Shown: in pieces, positions 1 through 11,923 of the stretch
How the letters are laid out: each line of letters opens with the position of its first letter
Position numbering within the stretch: position 1 is the stretch's first letter
Assembly: GCF_051622035.1 (NCBI RefSeq)
Contig: NC_135356.1
Span: 25,078,839 to 25,142,838 of the forward strand
DNA: 64,000 nt
Source: Arctopsyche grandis
Lineage: Eukaryota > Arthropoda > Insecta > Trichoptera > Hydropsychidae
Reading direction: 5' to 3'
The notes under the pieces: model-generated
Database searches by the model: none
Told to the model about the DNA's origin: nothing
Seen by the model: the letters and a program-made list of their open reading frames with translations, nothing else
Made by a program: the position numbers and the translations under genes

Positions 1-3000
1 TCCCAATTGATAACTGAAGAGCTTACATTCTTATTTTTATCCTCCAATTGCTTTTCTTGCTTTCCAGTAATAGCATAGTCAAAATCAATATCGGAATCAT
101 CGGTGAACGCTCTAACAATGCCTTTCTTTGATTCGATGCTGACTTTTTCTTTCTTCGGAATATTACCCTTTATTTTATCATTTAATTTAGTAGCATTTCT
201 TTTCATAAAACCTTCATTGTAATCATTCAAGTTAGTGTGTATGAAGCTATTTAAATCTACTGCGTTGGTTTTTACCAACGATATTGTCGACCAATTCGTA
301 TGATAACAATCCATATCAGCAATGTTTTTATATCCGGGCGGTTTATTCACAACAATCCAAGTAGTCAACAAACCAAATTCTTGCAATAGATACACCTGCT
401 GTAAATCAAATCAATAAAAATACCATACATATCAATATATTAAAAATTATATATATATATATAAATTCGCTTGCATGGTTACAATTCGTACAGAGAATCA
501 CTAAACCGAAAATATTTGTATTTATTATGATGAAATATAACATTTCATAAAGTAACAGAGCAATTTATTTCAATAATAACACTCAAATTTGAAACAATTT
601 TTCATTTGAAATCAATCCATTTTCAAGACCCTTTAATTTATTTGATACTTTATTTTAAATGTACAAATGGAAAATTTACCGAAAACAATTAGCAAAACAT
701 ATTTAACTGAATAAATCTATTCAAAACATTTAAACCTTGACCAAATTTGAATAACGGAAAAGAAAGTTAGTAGAAACAGATTAAAATTCTTCATAACTAA
801 TGTACATATGTACAATCGAACTTGCTTATATAAACCCCAAAAGAACAAGAACAGTGTACTCTCAATTATCCGGGCTAATGTTGGAGACTACGGACACAGA
901 ATCTGAACTGTCATTTTTTTATATCGTTTCTCTTATTTGAGTGACAATAAAAACCATATCCGCATCTTCTTATTCTAATGCCAAATCCGTATTCAGATGT
1001 AGACGACTGACTACCATGGGCAGACATTATTTACAGCCCATACAAATTCTGCCCCATCATGGGCAAGCCAAAATAATTTCTCAAGTCTGAGTCCCATCCA
1101 TGATCTGATGTACAAGAGCCAAGAGAGCCTCTTTCTCCCAAGCCACCATTTGCCTTCTACTTTCCGATCTATTATTATTTGTAGAAGGCGATACTTGGGG
1201 TCACGAATGACGTGACCAAAATATTCCATTTTACGATACTTTACCGTATCAAGAAGCTCTCTCTTTTATTGAAGAGCTGGAGGACCGTTTCGCTTCTCAC
1301 ATGCTCTTCCATGAGATCTTTAACATCCTCTGGTAGCACCATATTTCAAGAAGCTCTCTTTTTATGAAGAGCTGGATGATCGTTTCGTTTCTCACATGCT
1401 CCTTCAATGAGATCTTTAACATCCTCAGGTAAGACCACATTTCAAAGGATTCTATCTTGCTCTATCTAGTCAAACTTGGTTACATAATGATGCGAAATGT
1501 GGACGCTATTAATTAATTAAAGATCTCATGAAAGGAGCATGTGAGAAACGAAACAGTCCTCTAGCTCTTCGAAAAAAGAGAGAGCTTCTTGACACAGTGA
1601 AGCACCGTAAAATGGAATATTTCAGCCACGTCATTTGTGGCCCCAATTATGGCCTTCTACAAACAATAATAGAGGGAAAAGTAGAAGGCAAACAGTGGCT
1701 CTCTTGGCTCCTGAACATCGGGCCATGGATGGGACTCAGACTAGAGAAATTGTTTTGGCTTGCTCACAATGGGGCACATGAATACGTATATAATTTTAAA
1801 TTAAAACAAATTGCTCTACTACTTGCAAGTCTTACATTTGTTCATACCGTTATTATACATATGTAGTTAGCTCAAAATATGAACAGTAAGTAATAAAATA
1901 AAAAATCGCCAGCAACCGCTAGTTCTACAATTCGCCAACAGATCAAAAACACAAAATAACATACGACATTAACAAAATCAACGCTCGGCCTTATCAAAAG
2001 AAATGAAATACAAAAATTTTAGATACCTGATTTTTGCTCACATTACCGAAACTCGAATCTCCTCTCAACGTCGACTTAGAAAACAAAACTTCAACAGATG
2101 CACCCCACGAGTGACGTTTCTGGCTGGACACTTTGCAAACATCATATCCGCTATGGTATGAACAGATTCGAAACGGCCTGTCCTCGTTCGCTGCCGCCTC
2201 GTCCAAACTCTCAAACCATATATCTTGTTCTTTCAAATTCCAAGCCGATATGTTTCTGTAAAAAGCAACCCATCAAATACGCATCGCCAAAACACACGCG
2301 ACGAATTTCGAAAATGTATATTCTTTTTCATCTTACCCATCGCTCAAACCGGCCACCACCAATCCAGATAAACCTCCGCTTACTGCACAACATTTCACAC
2401 TTCCAACTGTGCTCAATATCTTCAAAGGCTCCAGCGCGCCGTTCCTCAACATCCAAAGACAAATAAGCGTTTCCAAACGTACACTGTCTGTTTTCGCAGC
2501 AGAATGAACCGTCAAAACAGTATTTGTATCGGTGAAATGAATATTTTTCAATGGGTACTTTTTGATGACTTCATAAACGACATTGCCTTCATTTTTGTAT
2601 GTGTGTTTGTTTTCATCAGCCGAAATGTTGGCCGATTTATCTTCGACGAATCTTTCACGTTCATTGAAAAAGTTCAATACAAGACGCCCAGCTTTGTGTA
2701 TGAATTTCGTCAACTTGACAAAGCTGGCTCTGTGAGCTGAATGGATCTTATCTCGTATTTCTTTATGAGTGAAAAGAGTACTTGATCCGCAACCGAGCTT
2801 TTGACTTACATACACTTCCAATGCAGAATAGTCCATGTCCATATTTTTACTTTTAGCGTTTTGATTATTATTTGAGTTTGGCGCGTTCTCATTATGTACT
2901 ATAAGATGTTTTGAGAATTTTATCGGATTTTGGGTCCATTTAGTGTCGGTAGAAACTGAATCTGTCTGTACATCCTGGTCGATGTAGTCGTCGTTAGTTT

Positions 3001-4411
3001 GGCACGTGACTTGATTCATATTGGACTTGCCATGAATCATTATAAATGTGTCATAATTCATAGGAAACATCTCGAACAATGTATATTTAACGTCATCGAG
3101 CACTATCAGCCCCTGCAAATCTTTCGCCCTTTGGGCAAATGCGGTTTTCTTAGTAGAATCATTGACTTTGGTACTATTTGAAACGTTATTGATGGAAGAC
3201 GAAAGTCCAGCGGAATTTTCGTCAAATCCTTCATCGGTCAATGAAGTCATCGGTTGAGGCACAGGTTCACACTTCAGATTGGAGCTGTTATTTACCTCGA
3301 TTATTTTTTCGAGTGGTTTTGACTCTGCTGATTTTTGCAACTCGCCCAATTCATAATTGCCCGAATCGAACTTTTTGTCGTCGTCTAATTTGGCTCTAAT
3401 CTGAAGGTCGTTGTTTGTTGAATCCAAATTGCTAGATGTGGAACTAACTTCTTCGGCTCGACTGCTGGTACTGGTGTGCGATCCATTCGTGGAATCGTCC
3501 GATTCAAAGTCTGACTCGTACGATTCAAAATCATCCTCATAGCTCAAAGATTCGCCGCTGTCTTGGGGCTCCGGCGGATCGCTTTTATCGCAGTTGGAAA
3601 CTTTGGTGGTTTCTTGTTTTGATTTGTGGACTTTTGACTTCTCTTTTTCATCCAACGAAACGAAAAAGGTTTTCGGCTGAGCTATTAAATTCCTCTTTAC
3701 ATTAGGCTTTGATTGTGATACTTCATAGTCTATGTTTGGTACCAATTTGTCTATAACCTTAACTTCTTCGGGGTCGAGTGTTCTTGTGCGATATCGGCTG
3801 TGATTATTTAGCGCCAAATCGAATTTTTCATTGGTAAGCGATTTTCCGATTACGCCATTCAATTTCGAATTTTGAACATTGGAATCTCTGGGTGAGGCTG
3901 AATTTTGTGTGGATAAATTTAGAGGAAGTTCTTTTCTTTTTTGCTTTGGCGAGTTGATTGTTACACTAGTTTGAACCTTTGGCGACACCATTTTATCATT
4001 ACTTAATTCTCTATTTTTGGTTGAAACATTTTGAGTCCTTTGTTTCGCGACCGGCTGTTTAGATTCTGCTTTGGGATTTCTTTTCTTCACTGTCAAATTT
4101 TGGACGTTTGTATTTACCTGATGATTTGCTTTAAGAGGAGTGCTTTCATTTTTTATTCGCTGATGAACCACTGTATTATTCGCTTTAATACTATTTGAAA
4201 CAATTTTACGACTCGTCGACGGTACAGCCTTTACCTTAACACCACTTTCTATATCTTTAGACTTTTTCCTTAAAACGTTTTCCGAAATTTTAGAAACACC
4301 TTTTTTCTTTACTTCATGATCAACAGAAGATGATTTTTCACTGACTTTTATCTTCTTCTTTTCTTCTTTATCGTTTATGCTTGTCGACTTTTTCCGCAGT
4401 ACAGATGACAT
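1..4411 (-). CDS. DYNC2I1: Cytoplasmic dynein-2 intermediate chain 1 (WDR60), 5' part, three exons
   Basis: Exons in transcription order are 4411-2337, 2255-2027 and 398 to beyond base 1. Phases join cleanly (2, then 0), with donors GTAAGA and GTATCT and acceptors TTTTTACAG and GATTTACAG. The first 420 residues are Lys/Ser-rich and disordered, with an acidic YEDDFESYESDFESDD block near residues 290-310. Then comes the WDR60 signature around residues 440-510: FEMFPMNYDTF, then QTNDDYIDQDVQTD and KWTQNP. WD40 propeller sequence begins about residue 620 (GLSGLVVAGLSDG joins NISAWNLKE across intron 1). Exon 3 carries a further blade (LTTWIVV). In the known family this protein is a dynein-2 subunit for retrograde intraflagellar transport. 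An in-frame TAA lies directly before the ATG, which fixes the start unless a coding exon lies upstream. The C-terminal WD repeats lie outside the window. The identification is from remembered family motifs. Confidence 0.88.
1000..1270 (-). mobile_element. LINE C-terminal fragment (minus copy)
   Basis: The minus frame reads MEYFGHVIRDPKYRLLQ, then IIDRKVEGKWWLGRKRLSWL, ending with LRLEKLFWLAHDGA. This resembles the C-terminal tail of insect non-LTR retrotransposon polyproteins (EYFGHVMRGPKYELLQLI-type). It lies in intron 2 of DYNC2I1 and is inverted relative to a second copy at 1560-1800. Confidence 0.6.
1250..1440. repeat. Tandem duplication of about 95 bp beside the LINE fragment
   Basis: Two adjacent copies share AAGAAGCTCTCTYTTTAT, the GAAGAGCTGGA block, TTCTCACATGCTC and GAGATCTTTAACATCCTC. 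The same sequence occurs inverted at 1525-1600, so it is part of the LINE-derived inverted repeat. Confidence 0.6.
1528..1810 (+). mobile_element. LINE C-terminal fragment (plus copy)
   Basis: The open frame includes KRELLDTVKHRKMEYFSHVI, then a segment ending LRLEKLFWLAHNGA. It is clearly the same element as the minus-strand fragment at 1000-1270, in opposite orientation. The frame continues into unrelated sequence, so this is a decayed piece, not a gene. Confidence 0.6.
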
Positions 4412-6052
4412 TTAAATTGTTTATAACTTAACGAGCTTCTGAAGAAAAAATAATGCAATTTCACATAACAAAATCGAAATACAAAATTATTATATTACAT
4501 CAATTTGAAATAAATATCAAAATTAATATGTTTAAAAATCATGTAACTCGATTGACTATTATATTCAATCGTATGTGAAATATGTACATCAAAATAAACA
4601 TAAAATGTTATTTTACAACATAAAAAGGATCAATAAATTGTAATTTGTACTTTAGATGACTATAAATGTATTGAAATAACCTCTTAATACTGCATACAAT
4701 CGCTGTCTTTTGTCCGCCGGCTTCTGCAAATCCTCAATGGAAACTTACGAAATATAAAGAATTAAAATAAGGATAGTATCTATCGACCACCATGAAAGGT
4801 ATCAATATAACAAATGCTAAGATATCACTGTGACCTTAACCTGAACCGATGTTGACAGATAAATGTTTCTATGGAAACAACGTCACACACACATTCATTT
4901 GAATCACATATGTATACTAAGGAAAGCATATTTATTGACAAATTCAAAATAAATAAAGTCAACTTTCGTATGATTCAAAAATCATAAATGTATCTGGCCT
5001 CCGAAAAAACATTAAATATTGATTATTGATGTCCAAAAATTCACATTATGAACATTAACTAAAAAACACATATTGTTTTTTTTTTCTTCTTTTTTATTAC
5101 CCATAAACATATACAGTATATTTAAAAAAAAAATGGAAGACACCACTACTAATCATATTATTGATTCTGATAATCATCACATCGGTCTGTTATATTCGCA
5201 TTTTGTGATCATACATAATACTGTAAAATCTCTGTAAAATTCATATAATACATTCAAAAAATAAATTATGACTATGTATTTTTAATATAAACATTATCAT
5301 TTTTAAGTAATTAAAATTAATTTATATATAATATACATACATAAAATTCATCAAAAATTATACCATTCGGCGATTTTAAATAATTTCAAATATATATTAC
5401 TCCGAATCGTGTATATGTATATATTGTAAATGTAACGGTTATTTGATATGTAAAAAATGTAGAAAGACTCAAACATTTGATAAAAGTTTTGAATCGATTA
5501 ATATCATATGTATGTATGTATAAATAATATAAATGCATACTTATAAGTGTGCAGCATTTTTTTTTCGTCAATAAATGTTTTAAACCCAAGAATTTCATCA
5601 CAATAATTTAAAATCCTCGTAAATCAACATTTGGTCAAAAGCAATAAGTCATCTTCTAAAGTGATACAATATAAAGGCAGTTTTCATTTTACCTAAAAAC
5701 GGCGCACCGACATCTCAGCGCAAACCAACTTAGCGCCTACCTTTCGGTGCAAAAAACTCAGCGCAACGACAATTCAACGAATGGACTATTCAGCGCAACG
5801 ACAATTCAGCGCAAAATCAATTTTTTCAATAAGTTTTAAATCCATTTTCGAAAATAATTACTGTATTGAAATTGTCGGCCATATCTACATGATAATGTCA
5901 TAAATGCGAATAAAGTTATTTGTTATTCTTTGTGCCTTGAAATATTACGCAAGCAGGGTTTCTCAACAAAGACCGCAAAAATTTATTTTTAAGCAGGGCT
6001 TCTAAACTGGGCAGCAATTTTTTAGCTATCCAAACTTTTACGTATGCAGGGC
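4412..6052. other. No gene seen; AT-rich with one phrase-repeat block
   Basis: No open frame or splice pattern supports a gene. At 5700-5822 there is a short region in which the phrase TTCAGCGCAACGACAA and shorter CAGCGCAA variants recur. This looks like the end of an unclassified transposon. Confidence 0.5.
4865..4878. promoter_or_regulatory. RFX X-box-like palindrome upstream of DYNC2I1
   Basis: GTTTCTATGGAAAC consists of two inverted half-sites (GTTTCT / GGAAAC) separated by AT. It closely matches the RFX-factor X-box (GTTNCC-N1-3-GGNAAC). It sits 454 bp upstream of the start codon of the only ciliary gene in the window. RFX control of dynein-2/IFT genes is established in animals; binding here is inference. 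Confidence 0.5.
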
Positions 6053-6581
6053 TTAAGAGGGCTGTACACCTGAAACCTTAATTTTGTTACCGTTCCTTTC
6101 TTCGATATATATATTGAGTGTATGTATATATTGAGTGAATGCGACAATATATATCAATATATATATTGAGTGAATGCGACAGTTGCGCTTCGACCAGATA
6201 AAACGTATTTTAAATTGACAAAATCGAGGTTTCGTATTCTACTATTTTCTCCTCCAAAACTGGACCAATTTTTATTAAAAAAATTTCATCGGTATGAGAA
6301 AGATACTTTCTGTGCATCTATCGGCGTATTTTTTTTTAAATCGACCGTTAAATAAGCACGCTGGACTCGTTTCGTGGGTGTAAAAAAGAGGCGATTTTAT
6401 AGATGTTTGGCGGCTCCTAGCTCATATAAAAAATAATTAATCAAAAAAATAAAACGATAGATGCACCCCAATGGTGGATATCCATAGCATATTAAAAAAT
6501 AATTTCTCTAGTGCCATAATTGAGGAAGGGAGAAGTATAGTACGTTTGTATGGACAAGGCGCTGCTGTCCAGCCATCTTAA
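6053..6581. mobile_element. piggyBac-like MITE, long copy, TTAA target sites
   Basis: The left end is TTAA-GAGGGCTGTACACC. The right end, read on the other strand, is TTAA-GATGGCTGGACAGC. Both ends are flanked by TTAA, the piggyBac target. A shorter relative lies at 49082-49323 with matching ends and subterminal sequence (AACCTTAATTTTGTT, TTGAGGAAGGGAGAAGT). No transposase frame is present. Confidence 0.65.
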
Positions 6582-9074
6582 GTAATGCTCGATAATTTAA
6601 ATCAATGGTCAAATATTTGGAATGTTCGAAGTCGCGTAATAGGTAATTTTCCCAGAACAAATCCATAATTATTTGGAGGTTTGCGCTGATTTGTCGTGCC
6701 ACCCCTAAAAACAGATTTATAAGGTTTCCATGTTTTGACTTAAGATGTATTGGAGAACTCAGGAAAATTTTTCATAATTTCAAACATTAACCTGCTACTT
6801 TATCATACCCAAAAAATGCGAATCTAATATAAATATAGTTAAAAAAAATTTTGTTGCATTAAATCTATGAGAATTCACTAACGTAAATAAATACATACGA
6901 ATATAAAGTTAATTTATAGCATATATGTATATGTATATATATTATAAAAATAGAAATTGTTTATTCAATGCATTAAACAATGCCACACACTATATATTAA
7001 CTTTATTACTACATAGTATATATATTTTATGCCAAAACACAGCTGGCAAATCTAAGTTGGACACAAATTCCAATAAAAAAATCTTATTGAAATTGTGAAA
7101 TTACATTTTGCATACATTTGTACATTAAAATGGAATAAAGCACGTTGAGATTCTTAAAAAGACTTACATTAATCACTTTATATTAAAAGCACGTGCATTT
7201 CAGATCTTGTATCAAAATAGATTCACCATCACTGTGATAAACATACCGTGAGTATTTTTCACCTACATACATAGTATATCGTTTATCATATTCTGATACA
7301 TACATTTCACATAAAAATTTTGTTCTGCCATCATTTTTATACTTCTAAATGTATTTCATAGTGAGTTCATTTAAAAATAAAACTTAGATGCTAATAAAAT
7401 GTATAAAAATTTGTGATCTTTTACAAAATTTACAGCCCATTTTCTGATCAGAGAAATTCACATTCGAATAATTTCATAGTAAATAAATCAAAAGATAAAG
7501 TTAAATCAATAAAACATCACAAAAACCAATCTCAATCAATATCAAACGAGTAACGCAATTCATATATGATACACAATTAGCAAAATTGCATTATTAATTA
7601 TACCTTGTATAACAGTGGTACGCATTTAGTGACCGGTTAGTGTCAGTTGAAAATTTTTTTTATAAAATCAATAATTTCGACGCTTTTTGTTCAATTTAAT
7701 AAGAGATATAATAATCCTTTGCTGCCAATTAAAAAAAATAAGATTTATTGCAATTCGGTAGAAAATTTCTAAGCATTGTCAATGGAATCAGACCGAAAAT
7801 CCTAATTAAATTGAAAAATAATAACACGCATACACAAACTGAAGTAGCTCAACAACTAAAGGGTAAAGAGTAATCATAATTTCTGATTTGATGATGAGAA
7901 AATCTTTCAAAACCGTTTTTAAAATTATTTATGGCAGTAGTCAATCAATCTGTATCACATACATACATACAAAAAGTGTGTGAAAATTTATAATTTATAG
8001 AATAAAACCTTAATCAGAGGGATTCACAAATAAAAGTTGCTATTTTCTGAGCAGAAAAATGTTGCGTACCACTTAAACTTGGCAATTATAAATACATACG
8101 GCCCATATTGCACAAACAAAAATAAAAAAAAATTTGAATTTAATATGAATAGTCGATAAAATTATAAATTACGCGCAAGAGAAGCTGCCAATCATTAAAA
8201 TTAACTTAAGTTTGAGTTTCATTTGGACATATGTAGTTCCCCAAAATGCATCCAACCCACATGACCAATATTTGCAACATCAAGAAATTGCAACCTATTC
8301 TCGAAATATTGCTCACATGGCATAGCATAGCAAGGGTAAATGCAAACGTTTTCTTTTTTGCACCATATATGTATGTAAGTATAGAAAGCATTGTCTTAAA
8401 TGCATCTTCCTCTTCCATAGTCAGGCTCAAATCTGGCGCCACATTGTTTATTGCTTTTAATACAAAGCCTAGAAAGATTGCATGCTCGGCAGACAGATTA
8501 CGAAGAACACTCATGAACTTCAATGTTTTTGTGGAATTTTTGTACTTATTGAAGTGAAAATTACTATAAAATATGAGAAAACAATAAATTAAAAAATATA
8601 TTTTACCTTTGCCCCATAGCTGGTGCACCTGGGGCATCGATACCCCTGTCATCTCTCCCTTTTTAAGCCACTGCACATGGGTTCGATTCATTTAAAAGAA
8701 CTAAGTCCAATTGTTTATTCAAACATGTAAATGAATTCATAGAAAACATTCAATCATACAAAAAGTCGCGTTTCAGCTAAAATAAAGTTGAAAATATCGA
8801 AAAAATAGAACAAAAACAATTTCATTTCTACGCATAGGAATGTGAGACTTTTTAAAATTTGCTGTGCTTTTTTTACTGCATCGAAATTTGAATTAAAATA
8901 AAAATATATGGAATGAAATTTAAATTAGACAAAAAGTTAGGAAATGACACGTCTGGTTATTCCAAAATGGAATGTGTAAAAATATACTGACACTATATTT
9001 ATGGTAGTCTTATAAAATCACTATAATGATACTTCTAAGGCACCATTAAAATATTCAATTCCAAAAAATTACAA
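6582..9074. other. AT-rich stretch with one doubtful ORF
   Basis: No splice-supported gene was found. The only sizeable frame is at 8206-8691 (minus), listed separately. The rest is low-complexity AT-rich sequence. Confidence 0.5.
8206..8691 (-). CDS. Doubtful ORF, possible small gene or retained exon
   Basis: This frame encodes 161 residues. A 43-base AT-rich stretch beginning GTAAAATAT and ending ATTTTATAG could be a very short intron; removing it keeps the frame (WGK joins NFHFNKYKN). The middle part (LRNLSAEHAIFLGFVLKAIN and TMEEEDAFKTMLSILTYIY) has protein-like composition, and the C-terminal part is hydrophobic. I do not recognise a family. It has no clear neighbours or promoter. It may be chance. 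Confidence 0.25.
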   Translation of the reverse strand: MNRTHVQWLKKGEMTGVSMPQVHQLWGKGKIYFLIYCFLIFYSNFHFNKYKNSTKTLKFMSVLRNLSAEHAIFLGFVLKAINNVAPDLSLTMEEEDAFKTMLSILTYIYGAKKKTFAFTLAMLCHVSNISRIGCNFLMLQILVMWVGCILGNYICPNETQT

Positions 9075-10546
9075 TTAGGAAATAGTGCAATCGCAACAAT
9101 GAAATACGCAATACATGCATTCAAACCCAAGACCTGGCTTTTCATCCACGTCGTTGTCATCTTTATCATTTTTCAAATTCACCGTGTCCGTCGTATCTTC
9201 AGATTTCTCCAAATACTCATCATCGTTCGTTTCGCTTGCTTTTGAATTATCAGCAGCGTCCTAGAATATTTTCAACAATCAAACATTAATCCACCACTAA
9301 CATCATAATTACCTTACACATATCTAATATATAATTTCGAAAGAGACTTTGTATGGAATCTAATATATAATTTCGAAACAGACTTTGTATGGAATCTAAT
9401 ATATAATTTCGAAACAGACTTTGTATGTAACTATGAAGTTTCTATGACAATGATATCTTTATCGTTCAATTTTTTTTTTTTCGATTCAAATAAATTTAAT
9501 AAAAAAACAAACAAATGTTTACTATTAGATTAGCCATGATTAAGCTGTTTATATTAAAAATACTGAGCGAAGCCAGGTAAAACCACTAGTTATATATAAA
9601 ACAAAGAGCGTTCATTGTGTGTGTGGGTTCGTACTTCGTTCTAATTGGCTCTCGTCAAATTCGTTTCTGATTGGCTATCGTTAAATACTCAAATAAATTC
9701 GATTCAAATAATTTTAATAAAAAAACAAACGAATGTTTAATATTAAATTAGTCATGTTTGAGTGATAATATTAATATAATACTACCTATATAATTACTAA
9801 CAAAAATAAAATAAAATTATAAAATATAAAAGCTATTAAAATAGATATCAGATGCATTGTGAACATAATGCAGTAATAATAAAAAGCATTTAAAAATCAA
9901 AATATATTACAAATACTGAGCGAAGCCGGTTGTATCACCACTGTATTGTATAAATATGTGTCTTAAAAAAAATTACAACGCATTTGCACTATCAATATTT
10001 TTCCTCATTATTTAAATATAGTAATAAAATTCATAGAAACTCTGGCAAAGTCCAAACGAATAAAATAATCATTTCGAATAATAACACTATCAGAATAACA
10101 AGCTGCTACTATACATAAGTTTGTATACGCCTGTTAAATAATTATGATCATGAGTGCAATATATTATAATACAAACATTTTCAATCGCATTGTGGTCTTC
10201 TTTTGCAGAAGTACTGGGATTATCCACAGTTGCACTGACATTATTCAGATGCAACAATTTAATGTCAACAGGTTTCTCGAGGGGGACTGCTGGACGTGAT
10301 TCACCCAAAAGTCTGAAAAAATACAAATATTAATTATTAATAAAGCACATAGAGCAATGATCAATCTGTGCGAATAAATATTCAAAATAACCCCGGCGAT
10401 CCAGTTGCAGGTCCCGGTACACCAAAATTAATTGGTCTACCTTTGCCGGATTTAAAAACGTTATCTTGACGTTTGTTGTGATGATGGTGTTTCTTTTTTC
10501 TAGGCATCCACAGAACGCTTAAACCACCTTTATGATTTCCTCCCAT
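9075..10546 (-). CDS. Unrecognised 158-residue protein with CaaX-like C-terminus
   Basis: Exons are 10546-10392, 10312-10177 and 9260-9075 (stop TAA). They give 477 nt with consistent phases (2, then 0). Donor 1 is the weaker GTTATT and donor 2 is GTTTGT; acceptors are TTTTTTCAG and ATTCTAG. A TTTTCAG just before the ATG suggests a 5'-UTR intron. The N-terminus is basic and His-rich (MPRKKKHHHHNKRQ) and is followed by a Gly/Pro stretch (GVPGPATGSPG). The C-terminal half is acidic (SEDTTDTVNLKNDKDDNDVD). The protein ends FECMYCVFHCCDCTIS: C-T-I-S fits a CaaX prenylation box, and the extra cysteines could be palmitoylated, so membrane attachment is inferred. No family was recognised. The gene model rests on phase and splice logic only. 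Confidence 0.55.
9322..9429. repeat. 36-bp tandem repeat, three copies
   Basis: Three nearly identical 36-bp units begin ATCTAATATATAATTTCGAA and end ACTTTGTATGGA. They form the left end of the Helitron-like element, so the terminal segment appears to have been duplicated. Confidence 0.85.
9323..9589 (+). mobile_element. Non-autonomous Helitron-like element
   Basis: It begins A^TCTAATATATAATTTCG and ends GCGAAGCCAGGT...CCACTAG^T, matching the Helitron pattern of 5' TC, 3' CTAG and insertion between A and T. A related 3' end (GCGAAGCCGGTTG) occurs near 9918, and about 65 bp of interior sequence repeats at 9690-9760. It lies within intron 2 of the 158-residue gene. Confidence 0.5.
9640..9945 (+). 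mobile_element. Second, decayed Helitron-like copy
   Basis: This copy shares about 65 bp of interior sequence (TCGATTCAAATAA, AACAAACGAATGTTTA) and the 3' motif ACTGAGCGAAGCCGGT with the copy at 9323-9589. The 5' boundary is unclear. Confidence 0.4.
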
Positions 10547-11352
10547 TATTTATCTGAAAATAAATCAATGAAATCTTATACACAAAAATTATGAGATTTT
10601 TATATATTTAATACTAGAAACTTAAAGATAAAAATATTATTTTGAAGTTTTTCCATAACAAATATAGAGTAGGAACAAGTACATTGCAATCTATGTACTT
10701 GTATCTACGAACAAGTGCAGCCTTGGACATACTGCTAGACGTTAACTTACATGATTTAGATAAATCCCTTTAAAACACATTATGCAAATGGCCTTACAAA
10801 AAAATGACGACTTGAACACAACACACTGATACATCTACCTACTAAATTTCCCATACGTTACAAATCGTCGACGAACTGTCAAATACGTAATTGTCTACCA
10901 TGTTTTCGTACCGTTATAACAATGGAATGGTTGTCCGTCAATCTATTGTGAATTAGTTAAATATGTTAAAATTTGAATAAATTTACAGGAAATGTATAAA
11001 CAATCTGTATAATTAAAATATAAAACAGAACAAACTATACCTATTATAAAAACGCTACTGTCAAACTGAGCAATGTTGTTATATAAAAAAAATAAGATAC
11101 GATGCTGTAACAAAGTAAACGGTTCAGTGATTACTGGTCACAAATTACTCGTCACAAAGTCACTAAAATCTCTATAACGGAACATCTGGCAGCCGAGAAG
11201 TCCATCATACTAACGATAACTATCATAGTAACGAGAACTTGAGTGGCAAATATTGTGTATTCGCGATTTTCATGGCAAAAATTGTCTTTGTAACCACCCC
11301 AATGTGACGAATAGTCCAATTACCAAAGTAAACATATGTACGTATTAGTTTC

Positions 11353-11591
11353 GGTAAACGGACTACTAGTCATATGTAAACTAGTCACAGGACAACTGGT
11401 CGCGCTAGATCGGTCACACGTGATCACCCGTCACACTAAAACTGGTCACACCCTAAAATTGGTCACGAGAAAACTGATTGACCGATTTTAGGGTGTGACC
11501 AGTTTTAGTGTGACGGGTGATCACGTGTGACCGATCTAGAGCGACCGGTTGTCCTGTGACCGGTTCACATTTGACTAGTAATCACCGAACC
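11353..11591. mobile_element. Palindromic GGTCAC foldback MITE, copy A
   Basis: It runs from GGTAAACGGACTACTAGTC to ACTAGTAATCACCGAACC and is almost entirely self-complementary. The phrases GACAACTGGTCGC, GATCGGTCACACGTGATCAC and ACTGGTCAC appear in order and then inverted. It is the same family as 11924-12872 and 21068-21288. A diverged half-copy may begin at 11121. Confidence 0.75.
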
Positions 11592-11923
11592 ATTAGTTTC
11601 TTGGAGATTGGTGTGGTCAGTCGTGAGATGCAATTACCAGTACAGTTTAGAATTATGAGATCAAAATCTTTTTATTTTTAAAAGACCAAAAACATTGATT
11701 CTTGCTAAATCAGTCTTAAATCAATTTTATATATGTGCACATCCTAATTTTAGTATTATTTTACTTGAATCCCATTATCCATAGCACCGAAAACAAGCAA
11801 AAATATAATGCAAATATGTGGGTCTACCTCGTTCCACCAACTTGCAATATCTCAAAACTCGTTTTCCCAACTTTTTCGGTATATTTCGTCTTCGAGTTTG
11901 TATACATATGTACCTACATATGT

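Noticed and set aside
2098-2466. Plus-strand 122-codon frame
   Set aside because: Antisense shadow of DYNC2I1 exons 1 and 2.
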